Below are positions 32,150 to 42,882 of a stretch of DNA of 64,000 bases, one piece after another. How positions within the stretch are numbered: the first letter of the stretch is position 1; the number at the start of each line of letters is the position of its first letter. Source of the stretch: Porpolomopsis calyptriformis (lineage: Eukaryota > Basidiomycota > Agaricomycetes > Agaricales > Hygrophoraceae); NCBI GenBank assembly GCA_951640195.1, contig OX621171.1:1674001-1738000 (forward strand), given 5' to 3'. A program made the translations under genes and the position numbers. The notes under the pieces are model-generated. The model saw nothing but the letters and a program-made list of their open reading frames with translations, was not told the origin of the DNA and searched no databases.

Positions 32150-32531
32150 GGAATGTCGGGTTATATCATGGATAACACATACAGTGAGTAACATGGTGTA
32201 ACCCGCAATCCTGGGTTTATGTGTCGTATAGCGTAACAATCTGTAACATCCACTAACCCGGGATTGCGGGTTTATATATCGGGTTAATACTTGTAACAAA
32301 TCGTAACATACCGTAACACATAGTAACATGGCGTAACAATTCGTAACATCGTCTAACCCGTAATCCCGGGTTTATGTGTCAGGTTAATACTTGTAACATC
32401 GTAACAATTCGTAACACATCGTAACATCCTCTAACCCGGTATACAGGGTTTATGTATCGGGTTAATACTTGTAACAACTCGTAACATATTGTAACATCCT
32501 GTAATAATTATTTGTAACACCTTGTAACAAT
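32150..32531 (-). repeat. GTAAC minisatellite array (right border array)
   Basis: Four units of the same family as 12380-12828 but inverted: TAACCCG-GATTNCGGGTTTATR, TCGGGTTAATACTT, then GTAACAAWTCGTAAC words. The array ends at AACAATT (32525-32531), and the next base belongs to an RPN7 exon. Confidence 0.85.
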
Positions 32532-33100
32532 TCGATAGAAGCACCGAAACAATCACTAGAGAAGACTCCAGGTCTCGGTTCTCGGATAGACATCGTACTC
32601 ACTCTTGTCAGAATCGGTTTTTTCTTCGGCGACCACAAACTTATCTCTACACAACTAAAACAAGCTGACAAGTGCGTTCTTACCTCTCAAAGTCCTCGAA
32701 CACTTGACGGACCGTCTGTTTGTCACCACAGGTTAATCGAGGCAGGTGGTGACTGGGATCGACGTAATTGGCTCAAGGTCTACAACGGCCCTCACTTTCT
32801 TTCTATCTGCCAGTTCAAACGATGGGGCGAGCTTTTTATCGATGCCCTCTCTACATTCACCGCCACGGAGCTGCTTTCGTACAATGCATTTGTCGCTCTA
32901 ACGGTCATTGCGAATACGCTAACGCTTAAAAGGGTTGATTTTAAGAAAAAGGTGAGAGGATGGGATTTCCCCTCACGAACATATTAAAGCGAACGTAGAT
33001 CATTGCTGCACCAGAAGTGACCCAAGTCCTTCCCAAACACCCCATCCTAGACCTGGTCAAAAACATGCACGACTGTCATTACTACAAGTTCTTTGTTTAC
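32532..33100 (+). repeat. inverted repeat arm 1 (RPN7 exons), partner 34374-34950
   Basis: About 570 bp aligns with the inverse complement of 34374-34950, introns included. Intron 2 differs by about 9 bp, and scattered substitutions are present. The spacer of about 1.27 kb holds the membrane-protein fragment and the 3' half of RPN7 copy 2. Confidence 0.85.
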
Positions 33101-33103
33101 TAG
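32532..33103 (+). pseudogene. RPN7: RPN7 (26S proteasome lid subunit) fragment, copy 1
   Basis: Exons 32532-32671, 32732-32951 and 32999-33100 join in frame with short GT-AG introns. They give LEKTPGLGSRIDIVLTLVR, GFFFGDHKLISTQLKQADK, IEAGGDWDRRNWLKVYNG, YNAFVALTVIANTLTLKRV and IIAAPEVTQVLPKHPILD, which match the middle (PCI-adjacent) part of Rpn7. The N-terminal about 130 residues and the C-terminal PCI domain are missing. The left end abuts the minisatellite; the right end stops at TAG (33101) and switches into a membrane-protein sequence. A near-identical inverted copy lies at 34374-34950. A full, working RPN7 must be elsewhere in the genome. Confidence 0.8.
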
Positions 33104-33836
33104 GGAACCTCCCTCCTCTGGCTCTGGTCCGCAGTTCACTTTGTGATACTGTTAAAGTTTGTGGAGCTAGCGACGGTTTGTGTGCTCGGCAGTCTGTTTT
33201 TCAACAATGCGCCGGAGATACCAAAGGTCCAATGGTGGGTCTTGTTTGCGAGTTGCCTGAATTTCTACGGTATGGTGAGTATCCCCTGCACTTCCCTCCA
33301 ACACATCACTGACGTTTATAGTTTTATAATTGGTGGATCACTTTGTACATTACCTCCCCAACCTCATTCTGCTTTTCTGACCCCTCCCCCCCCCAACGGA
33401 CCTACACAGCAACTACATCAACGACACCAGCCCACACGACTCATACCACATCCTCCTCCCAACCCAGCTCTTCTTCGACACAACCGACATCATCCCGGCC
33501 CTCGCGCTCTACTCCCTCCTCCAATACCCCTACCCCCACCACACCACAACCTCCCCATCCCCACCGACACCGACACCACACCTGCTCGCCTCCATCGTCG
33601 TCAGCGCGACCCACGTCATCCTGAGTGCGTGGGACCAAGGATTCGTCCACCTCCTCACGCTCCAGGGCGCCGTCCACCGCGACGCGATGTTCATCGTCAG
33701 CGACGTCGCAGGCCTCATCGCCGTCAGCTGTTTCATCCCTGGCGGACTGAAAAGGCACGGGAGAGTGCTTGCCACCGGTGTAGTTGGTTTCCTTACACTC
33801 TATTTGATTTTGAAAGGGACGGTTGGATATCTCTAA
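33104..33836 (+). pseudogene. multi-pass membrane protein, 5' end missing
   Basis: Exons 33104-33274, 33322-33344 and 33410-33836 join in frame to 206 residues plus stop. Hydrophobic segments include SLLWLWSAVHFVILLKFVEL, VQWWVLFASCLNFYG, HLLASIVVSATHVILSAW, FIVSDVAGLIAVSCFI and LATGVVGFLTLYLIL. FYNWWITFNYINDTSPHDSY lies between them at the exon 2/3 junction. No ATG precedes the first hydrophobic segment before the TAG ending the RPN7 fragment, so the N terminus is lost at the junction. I do not recognise the family. The third exon is very C-rich compared with its surroundings. Confidence 0.5.
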
Positions 33837-33974
33837 ATGTCATTACCCTCATCGAAATTTTATTAAACTCAATCATACATCATGTTGCTGCTTCAAAGGA
33901 ACGAGAGGAGGTAAAAGCTAATATAAAATCTTACTCAACCTCTACACCGAATTTAGCAAAACATCACCCTGTCT

Positions 33975-34950
33975 GACCACCACCTCGTATTGTGCGTTCT
34001 TCAACGACGGTCGCGTCGTCTCCACGATGCCGTACACTTTGTTGATAGAGCAGTGTAATCAGCCGTTTGCGATGAACTGCGATAATTCACTGAAGGAAGT
34101 GAATTTTTGAGAGGGAATCATCACCTGAAGAAAGGGAATCACCTGTCCACAAACTCTTGCTCACGCCAAATGCTCGGCTGAGACTGTCAAGTGTAAGACT
34201 CCGATAGGATTCCAACAGCTGGCTGTAGGCGAGGATACGCATCTCGCGTATGTAGTAGCGAGCGTGTGGGGAGAGGAGACGAGAAGGTAAGAGCAGGGTT
34301 TGCTCGAGTGTGGCTAAATTGTGACCGTTTGAGGATAAGGGACTGAGGGAAAAGAGAATAACTCACCGAGTGCAACAAAGAACTTGTCGTGATGACAGTC
34401 ATACAGGTTTTTGACCAGGTCACCTAGGATGGGGAGTTCGGGGAGGGCTTGGGTCACTTCTGGTGCAGCAATGATCTACGTTCGCTTGGGATATCGGTAT
34501 ATGTTCGTGAGGGGAAATCCCATCCTCTCACCTTTTTCTTAAAATCAACCCTTTTAAGCGTTAGCGTATTCGCAATGACCGTTAGAGCAACAAATGCATT
34601 GTACGAAAGCAGCCCCGTGGTGGTGAATATGGAGAGGGCGTCGATAAAAAGCTCACCGCATCGTTTGAACTGGCGGATAGAAAGAAGGTGAAGGCCGTTG
34701 TAGACCTTGAGCCAATTACGTCGATCCCAGTCACCACCTGCCTCGATTAACCTGTGGTGACAAACAGACGGTCCGTCAAGTGTTCAAGGACTTTGAGAGG
34801 TAAGAACGCACTTGTCAGCTTGTTTTAGTTGTGTAGAGATAAGTTTGTGGTCGCCGAAGAAAAAACCGATTCTGACAAGAGTGAGTACGATGTCTATCGA
34901 GAGCTGAGACCTGGAGTCTTCTCTAGTGCAAGTTTCCGTGCTTCTATCGA
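33975..34950 (-). pseudogene. RPN7: RPN7 fragment, copy 2, with C-terminal PCI region
   Basis: On the minus strand this copy repeats the exons of copy 1 (34374-34950) and continues into [33 protein letters not shown] and then [24 protein letters not shown] followed by IVETTRPSLKNAQYEVVVRQ, the PCI end of Rpn7. Lesions: a one-base frameshift after PGLSSR near 34892, TGA in place of Arg near 34050, and no Rpn7 N terminus. The sequence upstream belongs to an unrelated Ser-rich frame. Exon boundaries are otherwise normal. It is a broken gene copy, not a working proteasome gene. Confidence 0.8.
34374..34950 (-). repeat. inverted repeat arm 2 (RPN7 exons), partner 32532-33100
   Basis: Outer edges of both arms coincide at the same RPN7 position (TCGATAGAAGC). 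Arm 2 continues in RPN7 on its inner side, while arm 1 does not, so arm 1 is the derived copy. Confidence 0.85.
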
Positions 34951-35530
34951 TTGGTCCTGGGCAGTGTACAGATATGCCCTGGATATGCGCTTCTCTGCGG
35001 CGGTAAAGGTGCCTTGTGAGAGGGGGGAAGGACGTGCGGGTCGTAGTGAGGGGATGGAGGAGCAGGAGGCAGCGGAGGTACGTGGAGAGGAGGCGGAGCC
35101 AGAAGAACTGGTGGAAGAGTTGCGATTGTGGGGGATACATTGCTGTTGTGTGGTGGTAATGGTAGAGACGGAAGAAGTGGTGCGATGTGCACCATTGGAG
35201 AGCTGTTGAGAAGGGGTACTGCTGGTGCGATTGCGAAGGGCGGGGGATGAGGAAGTGGAATGACCATTGTTGGAGGTACTTTTAGCGCTTTGGGCGCTGT
35301 TTGTCTGTGGTCGTGAAGAGCCAGAGTTCTGGCCGTGGCTGGAGGCGGAGTTGACGAAAGAGGTAGAATCTGAAGCATCTCTATAACGGTATGGAGGGTG
35401 GGGAGTGAAGGGTGCCAATCTGGGGAGTAGTATGGTTGAGGTGGCGGTTGGGTCTGCGATAGGGATGCTGTCGCTCTTGGCAGTTTGAGATTGACCCAGA
35501 ACGTAGGTTTTGAACCGTACCTTTTACTGA
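34894..35530 (-). pseudogene. Ser-rich open frame fused to an RPN7 exon
   Basis: A minus-strand frame stays open from about 35520 (VRFKTYVLGQSQTAKSDSIP) through a long Ser/Thr/Asn-rich stretch (SSTSSSGSASSPRTSAASCS) and runs into the RPN7 exon, reading SIEARKLALEKTPGLSSR before a stop at 34894. The change from Ser-rich to RPN7 text occurs at 34950, the outer edge of the inverted repeat. No start codon is evident and the Ser-rich part is unrecognised. It looks like a chimeric relic of a rearrangement. Confidence 0.4.
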
Positions 35531-35582
35531 CAGTGAATTTAGTCGGAGCTGTAACACCAGTTTGCCCTCCTGATTACTCCCG

Positions 35583-36757
35583 ATGCATTCCACAGTGACC
35601 GTACTGTATGGCGAGAATAAACTACAGAGAACGTTGTCCATCCCCGCTTCTGTCACAGTAGCTGAAGCAAAGCAAATCGGTTCGCAAGAGATCCTCAAAC
35701 ATCTCCACTCTCAGCAGGGGGTTCCAGCAATATCCATTGATGACGAGTGCACCGACTTTTATCCAGGTACGACTCTACTTGAAAATATGGTCTGCATGTT
35801 ACTAACTGTCACCAGCTGCCCCTGATACTGCCAAGTTGCGAGATCTGAACGGTGAACTGACAATGGTGCTGTGGCCACAGCCTGCCCCTGGAAGTAACTT
35901 CACGTCATCCCCTATTATGGACGCACTCAATGGTGCATCAACTGACCGCAACCGCCTACAAGCGGAACTCAATGCCGAGGTATTGATCAAGAGCGAACAA
36001 AAACAAAAGCAACGACAAAAATCTAAGCCAGGTTCGTACCTAATTGCAAGCTAGCTTGTGTTCTCTACTCATGATATCAATCAAGGGTCGCCATCCACTC
36101 CTCCATCCCTTCCTGCCACTCAAGCTGATTCAGCCATGGATCAGCTCTCATCTAGGTTTACTGAAATGGAGGCAGAATACCGGAAGGCCATGACAGAGCA
36201 GCAGAAGGCCACTACGGCATTGGAGGTCAACAACATGGCTTTAAAACTTGAGCTAGAGAAGATGCAGGTGTCGATGAAGACTACAATGCAAGCCGTTATG
36301 GGAGTCAGTAGTTTTCCAAATAGTGTCGTATTTATTTATTTATTTAATAAAATCTGTTTATTTTTAGGATCGGATTGCGATCAACCAAATCCGCAATCGA
36401 GTGCTGTTGGATATAGGCCGGGATCAACTAGCCATGATATGTGGCTACAAGGATTGGAAAGATTGGAAGAACCATTTTGAAAGCAAGGACGAAATACTCA
36501 AATGTGCTTTGACACGGTTGGGCACTCCTAGTAACGATGTACCACTACAGTGGAAGGCTTTAAGTAGCCGACCCACGACTCTGCGGAGGCTAATACTCCC
36601 CAATCCCGTGCGATCCCGAGGAGATATAGCTGCGCATGTCTCGGCACAGGGAGACATTGGAGAAAGTGTGTTGGCATTGAAGGAGGAACATGGAAGGAAT
36701 GATATGATTCTTATTTACAAGGCCATTTATGGTCAAGAACCAACTCCAATCATGTAG
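35583..36757 (+). CDS. coiled-coil protein of unknown function, four exons
   Basis: Model: 35583-35766, 35816-36031, 36086-36303 and 36368-36757, joined in frame, about 335 aa. The N terminus (STVTVLYGENKLQRTLSIPA then VTVAEAKQIGSQEI) has a beta-grasp or ubiquitin-like flavour. A Lys/Gln-rich linker follows, then a coiled coil (MDQLSSRFTEMEAEYRKAM to LELEKMQVSMKTTMQAV), and a C-terminal basic globular part (DRIAINQIRNRVLLDIGRDQ, then WKNHFESKDEILKCAL). Introns are 49-64 bp with GT-AG ends. I do not recognise a family. Its stop codon is directly followed by TRAPPC11-like sequence, so the downstream neighbour begins without an intergenic gap. Confidence 0.6.
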
Positions 36758-38720
36758 GTCACAGCTGGCTCCCGTCATGTTGTCGCTGGCCTGGATATTT
36801 CCTCAGAGAAACAGCAGGATCAATTCACAGTTCTAACCCATCGCCTTTGTGATTCTCTCCTTACTCGCTAGCCCGCAATATATCAGCCTGAAAAGTCCAA
36901 GTCTTTCCATGTCGTATTCGTTGACAAGTCCGTTCGCTTTTCCCCGCGAAAACTCATCCCAGATGACCCGCAGTACCTTACGGCACACTCTCCCTTGTCT
37001 CCACTGACCCCTCTTCCCTGATGGCCCATTTGGATCCGCACGCACACTACGCTGGTACCAAGCGTCTTTGTCCTTTTCCTTCGTATATTTGAGCTACCAT
37101 CTGTTACTCCTCGTTCACCTCTTGACCCGCCAGATCCAGACCGAGAACGCGAAAGGGCAGATGAGGAGCGGCGTAAGGACTCTGAACTCTGAGCGGAGAT
37201 TGCCTTGCGCAAGAAGAGCACAAGTGAGTGTGGCATAAAGCTCACAGTTGTTCTTACTGCCACACGACGCATGCTAGGTGAGTTCCTGTTGCTTCTCTTC
37301 AATATATTCACCTCATTGCCAATAGACGACCCGTTACTGGATGCACGTCTCACTTACATCCGGAGACAGAGCGTCACGCGCGGCGCTCTTTGTCCTGAGC
37401 CCAGTAAGCCCGTCAGAACTCGGTGATTTCGTACAGAGGTACGCCTCTTTTCATTTGCAACCATCAATTATGCGACGAAAGTGCACTGTTTCCCTATCAT
37501 GTCACCAGAACTTTTGCGTTTTTATTGTCGAACGATCAGTACAAACCGTATTGTAGCTTGCAGCAGGCCTTGTACGAACCCGCACTGGAGTACTACACCG
37601 ATCACTCGAAACGTGTACGCCGGAAACGAAACCGCCACGCACAGGCAGGATCTAGCCATATCTCAAACTCACCTCTTGGGACAGCAATGCCGCTACGTCC
37701 TGAGGGGTGGACTGTGCGCTATGAGTACAAGATGGCATGCTTTGCAGAGTTTCGAGGCGAAGACGAGGTTGCACTCAAGTACGTGTTATCTTCTTGTTCC
37801 TTCTCTTCCCCCTTTACCGGAGTTCAGACATTACCAGGATGCATACGCAATGCTTATTGTCATGTTTGGCTCCACGGCGATTCTCCCACCTCGCACGAAA
37901 CGTTGGGCGGAGGCCAAGATACTTGCAGATTGTATTAACGTGAAGGTAAATCCCTCTATCTAGCAATCTCGGCCTAAAATTTAGAACGTCCTCGAAAATT
38001 CTCATCCGATCTCAGGTCTCAAAGCTCTATCTTTATAATAACGAGCACACGCTTGCTCTCTCGCATCACAATACTCACGCCCGCCGCTTTGCCAACTTTT
38101 CGCGTGGTTGGGGGATTGGTGAAGAGACGTACGAGTTTTGGAGCTGGATGGCAAGACAGTTGCGTATCATCCTTTCCTCGTCACTCCTCAAGTTTCAAAC
38201 AGTATTTTCGATACTCCAGATACCGTGTCTTTGCCGAATTACTCGAGCAGGGCACGCAATCCACACTCACCATCCCATCTCATCTCCCCGCCCCTGTATC
38301 CTTATCCTCCACCTCACGCTCTTCCGTACCTTTGACCATCCAAGCCAACGCTGGGATAAATGCGAGTCATGCATTGCAACATCCTGGTTACTATTATCAC
38401 ATGGCAGCTCGGTACACTGAATTGAGAAGGGAACGTTTTCTGGCCGCTCTGAAGATGGAGGTAAGCATGCAAATATCGGACGATGTCTGGTTGATCTGAT
38501 TATGGTGCGGGCCCTACAGACCTCCCCCGGATTCGTGAACGAGAAGAAGGTGGATCATCTAACGATCATCTTGGAGGTCCGTATCATCCTCTTGGCCAAC
38601 TCATTGCGCAGCCGGTTCAAAGACAATTGCCCCTGTTTTTTTCCTCGTTGTCAACTGCAGCTGTACACAAAGTCATACGAGTTATTCAAAAAGTACAGTC
38701 CGATAAACGGGCAGAATCAG
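36758..38720 (+). pseudogene. TRAPPC11: TRAPPC11 (TRAPP complex, foie-gras domain) fragment, copy A
   Basis: TRAPPC11 is a subunit of the TRAPP tethering complex in ER-Golgi traffic. Recognisable text in order: VVFVDKSVRFSPRKLIPDDP, PIWIRTHTTLVPSVFVLF, KLTVVLTATRRML, SLQQALYEPALEYYTDHSKR, EGWTVRYEYKMACFAEFRG, FGSTAILPPRTKRWAEAK, KLYLYNNEHTLALSHHNTHA, SRGWGIGEETYEFWSWMARQ, RVFAELLEQGTQSTL, INASHALQHPGYYYHMAARY and LYTKSYELFKKYSP. Introns are present between them. Lesions: TAG within LTR-stop-PAIYQPEK (about 36868), a frameshift/stop near 37020, and TGA after KDSEL (37188). The sequence ends at 38699, where the family continues for hundreds of residues. Both ends are truncated, so it cannot make a normal protein. 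Confidence 0.8.
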
Positions 38721-40077
38721 AGCCAAGGCCGGCTGTGTTTGAGTGTCTCGAGTGGGAGGCGGGGTGGGCAACCGCCTGAATGCTCTGAGCAGGCAAAGTA
38801 GAGGAAGTAGGTTGTGAAGGGGACGGAGAGGGTGACGAAATGGGCGCCCGGAGGACCGAAGAATTCGTAGGATTTTGTGCGTTGATTGAGGAGAGGTTTT
38901 GGAATTGGAAGACATGGTGAGAGATAAGATGAGGAAACGGTTCTGCACGTGTTGAGCTTATTACCCTCCTCCTCCTCGCTGTCGTTGACGATGACCAACA
39001 TCGTCGACAATCAATCACCATCCCGTATCTTGTCGCTCTCTTGTCCATCTATGAGCTTGGTCCTTCGGCGGCTCCAATCCCCAGATACGATGGCCCCACA
39101 GATAAACAGATGGATATCATCCTCGGGTCGCTCAGTGCAATGGCGAGACGGATGTACACTGCAGAAGACACGCTTGCTTCCATTAAAGCGTCCGAGAGCT
39201 GGCAATTGAACGGACCAGATACAAAAAAGAGACGAAGTGTGGGTGATATACCCTCCTTCACCAACGAGCTTTCACCGCATTCTATCTATCATCACATCAT
39301 CTCCAACGGTGAGTCCCATCCAAGCAACAATAATGGCACCACCGAACAGGACGTCGAAATGGAACCACGAGATGACGACCATCCATCCACCATCTCCTGT
39401 CCACCCCCAAATGGCCGCCCGGAACATATCTCCCTCGAAAACCTCACAAGCTTTGCCCCAACCAAGCACACCCGATACCTTTACACCACAACGGCCTCCG
39501 CGCCGGCCTCTTCCCATGGACATCACTCCATCTGCCCGACCTGCGGGAGGGTCACCACCGACGCCACCACCATGAGACATGTGTACACCGACCCTTCTGT
39601 CGGTTTGTCTTCCGTTGCGTTCGAGAGCGGGATGAGTGCCGTCGAGGAGCTGCGGTTGCTCAAGGCACAAGTCCAAGATGTCGCTCGTGTTTGTAACGCC
39701 GTCGCTAGGGGTGACTTATCTCAGAAGATAACCGTGCCAGTACAGGGCGTTGTCATGGTCCAACTCAAAGACGTTATCAATACTATGGTGCGAATTACTC
39801 TATCATAATTCCATTGTACGCTACCGTTATATTGTACATAGGTTAATAAATTGGGACAGTTCGCTAAGGAGGTTACTCGAGTCAGTCAAGAGGTCGGCAC
39901 AGAAGGGTAAGTGATCTTTTACCACCCCTCGTTGGCTGCAACATGCAGAATTACTATTTAGTAAACTCGGCGGACAAGCTCTTGTCCTCGACGTCGAAGG
40001 AACCTGGCGAGAACACACAGGCGTAGTCAACAACCTTGCCGCTAATCTCACTAGTCAAGTCCGGTCGATTGCAAAAG
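37145..40077 (+). repeat. segmental duplication block A, partner 46544-49479
   Basis: From GAACGCGAAA (37145) to GATTGCAAAAG (40077) the sequence aligns base for base with 46544-49479, in the same orientation, 9.4 kb apart. Only a few substitutions and small indels differ: 10 bp near 37197, 2 bp near 38705, 1 bp near 38898 and 16 bp near 39022. Flanks differ completely outside. Copy A continues into more TRAPPC11 on the left and more kinase on the right, so A is the source or closer to it. Confidence 0.95.
38700..38915 (-). pseudogene. N-terminal fragment of a sterol C-14 reductase (ERG24-like), copy A
   Basis: On the minus strand, YEFFGPPGAHFVTLSVPFTT then YFLYFACSEHSGGCPP resembles the N-terminal membrane segment of fungal delta(14)-sterol reductases, which begin with an EFFGPPGA-type motif. 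The ATG at 38915 (MSSNSK) is out of frame with this segment by one base (TTTT at 38897-38900 against TTT in copy B). The fragment stops after about 65 residues, where it runs into the end of the TRAPPC11 fragment. The rest of the eight- to nine-span enzyme is absent. Confidence 0.5.
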
Positions 40078-42882
40078 CCACCAAGGCAGTCGCACTAGGA
40101 GACTTGTCCAAGCAGATCAAAGTGGATGCCCGCGGCGAGATCTTAGATTTGAAGAACACCGTGAACGGTATGGTCGTGCGACTCCGTGCGTTGGCGGCGG
40201 AAGTGACGAGGGTGACGCAGGAAGTAGGCAGTCAAGGGAAGCTCGGGGGGCAAGCGCATGTTCCAGACGTGGAAGGTGTTTGGTTCGAGCTTGTCAGGAA
40301 TGTAAGTGTCTATTTTTGAGTTTTTGAGTGGATGTACGGTTGCCTTATCTCATTCTTATAAAAGGTCAATCGAATGTGCTCAAGTTTAACCGATCAAGTT
40401 CGCTCGACTGCTCATGTCACCACCGCTGTAGCCAAGGGCGACCCTACACAGAAGATTGAGATACTTGTCGAGGGGGAGATGGCAACGCTCAAAGGAACTG
40501 TCAATTCTATGGTGGACCAGTTGAGTGCATTTGCGAGTGAGGTTACGAGGGTTGCTCCCGAGGTGGGGACTCAGGGAATACTCGGTGGTCAAGCTAGGGT
40601 CGAAGGGGTGCAGGGCACTTGGGCCGACCTGACGAGGAATGTTAATGTGCGTTTGTTCTACTTTCTTGTGATTCTGTAAACACACGCCCCCTTCCTTCTC
40701 CAGAAAATGGCAAGCAACTTAACGGATCAAGTGCGTTCCATCTCAGAAGTGACGAAAGCCGTGGCGCTGGGCGACCTCGGGAAACTTGTGAACGTCGATG
40801 TGCAGGGCGAGATGCTCGATCTGAAGATGACCGTGAATTCCATGGTAGCCCAGCTGTCGACTCTCGCGAAGGAGGTGACTCGGGTATCACTAGAGGTGGG
40901 GACAGAGGGCATTTTAGGTGGGCAGGCGTTTGTTCCGGATGTACAGGGGACGTGGAAGGTGTGTTGTGTTCTGCGACTTTTTGTTCTCGCTCATTCTATC
41001 CCATAGGTTCTCACCGACAACGTGAACCTTATGGCGATGAACTTGACGAATCAAGTGCGCTCAATCGCCGAGGTTACCAAGGCCGTTGCTGGAGGCGATT
41101 TGACGAAGAAGATCGAGGTAGATGTGAGGGGTGAGATTTTGGGACTGAAGGAGACGGTTAATGGGATGACAGAGAGTTTCAGCCTATTTGCTGATGAGGT
41201 TACGCGTGTGGCGAGGGAGGTCGGGACCGAAGGGCGATTAGGAGGGCAAGCCAGGGTTACGAATGTCGGTGGGACTTGGAAGGTGAGGACCCTACCTCTT
41301 GTTTCTCACGAGGGCACTGATGTTGTTGGGTAGGACTTGACAGACAACGTGAATGTTATGGCTAACAATGTGTGTTTTCTTGTTTCTTTATCACCGTATT
41401 CTGACATTTTCTTTCTGCTCTAGCTCACTTTGCAAGTCCGGACGATTGCCGTTGCGACTGTACGTCCATCCCACTTTGAGCATTCCATCATTGTCTTTAA
41501 TGAGCCCATTTGCGCATTCCCTGTTCATATAGACCGCAGTAGCTCGTGGGGATCTCACCCAGAAGATCACTGGTGTGTCGGTCTCGGGCGAAATGTTAAG
41601 CCTCGTGAACACAATAAACGACATGATTGACCAACTGGCTATATTTGCTGCTGAGGTGAAGAAAGTAGCGCGCGAGGTCGGGACAGAAGGGAAATTGGGA
41701 GTGCAGGCTGAGGTTGGGAACGTGCAGGGTATTTGGCAGGAGATCACGTACGACGCCCGTCCCTGTGGTCCAAGTGGTACGTTTACTAATGGCTTCCGTG
41801 GTGGTATTTGGATCTGCAGATTATCTGTGAATTCCATGGCGGGGAATTTGACAACTCAGGTTCGCGGGTTCGCGCAGATATCGGCGGCGGCCATGGACGG
41901 CGATTTCACACGGTTCATCACAGTTGAGGCGAGTGGGGAGATGGACTCGCTCAAGACGCAGATCAATCAAATGGTTTACAATTTGAGGGATAGTATACAA
42001 AAGAATACCGCCGCGAGGGAGGCAGCTGAGTTGGCCAATAGGAGTAAGAGTGAGTTTTTGGCAAATATGTCGCATGAGATCAGGTTCGTCTGTCTTTCGT
42101 TCGTTTTAGTTCTGGCTCTGATGCGAAGGTGATACTAGGACCCCAATGAATGGGATTATTGGGATGACAGAGTTGACGCTTGATAGTGACCTGAATCGAT
42201 CGCAGCGGGAGAGCCTTTTGTTGGTTCATAGTCTCGCGAGATCGCTTCTGTTGATCATTGACGACATTCTTGATATATCGAAAAGTATGTCTCGATTTAC
42301 CCTTCATTGTATGTTGCCCTTCCTGAATTGTCTTCTTTCCACCCCTAGTTGAGGCGGGTCGTATGACTATGGAGGCAGTATCCTATTCTCTGCGCCAGAC
42401 CGTTTTCGGTATCCTCAAGACGCTGGTCGTCCGTGCCTCACAGAATAATCTGGATCTTACCTACGACGTTGAAGCCGACATTCCTGATCACCTTATTGGC
42501 GACTCCCTGAGGTTGCGACAGGTTATTACCCATCTGGTTGGGAATGCCATCAAGTTTACGCCACCATCCAAGGTTCGCAAGGGTCACGTCAATTTGAGCA
42601 CGCGACTGCTGGCCCGGGATGACCAGAGTGTCACTCTGGAATTTTGTGTCACAGACACAGGGATTAGGATAGCCAAAGATAAGCTTAATTTGATATTTGA
42701 CACATTCTGCCAGGCGGATGGGTCTACTACGAGGGTAAGTACACCGATTCAGGTTGTTTTTGCAGGCTACGAGAACTCATTCACCTGGTAGGAGTACGGG
42801 GGTACTGGTTTGGACCTTTCCATCTCGAAGAGGTTGGTGTTGTTGATGCAGGGCAACATGTGGGTGGAGAGTGAGGCCCAGT
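38991..42882 (+). CDS. group III HAMP-repeat histidine kinase (NIK1-type), C-terminally truncated
   Basis: Group III kinases act in fungal osmosensing upstream of the HOG cascade and in dicarboximide sensitivity. The sequence has successive HAMP units ([113 protein letters not shown]). HisKA follows with [17 protein letters not shown] split by an intron, and then a catalytic domain ([31 protein letters not shown]). About a dozen short introns splice in frame. The G1 box reads DTGIRI (normally DTGIGI) and the G2 box GTGLDL (normally GTGLGL). The frame ends at TGA 42880-42882 after WVESEAQ, without a receiver domain. A 16 bp gap near 39022, compared with copy B, shifts the frame after the ATG at 38991. 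Probably a decayed copy. Confidence 0.8.

Noticed and set aside
33343..33976. 277-codon plus-strand frame from 33143 and 105-codon minus-strand frame over the C-rich stretch
   Set aside because: They are by-products of an unspliced intron and of the C-rich composition. The coherent frame is the spliced membrane-protein exon 33410-33836.
39237..39676. 112-codon plus and 134-codon minus frames
   Set aside because: Other frames of the kinase's first coding exon; the +1 frame with HAMP sequence is the real one, and both are copied in block B.
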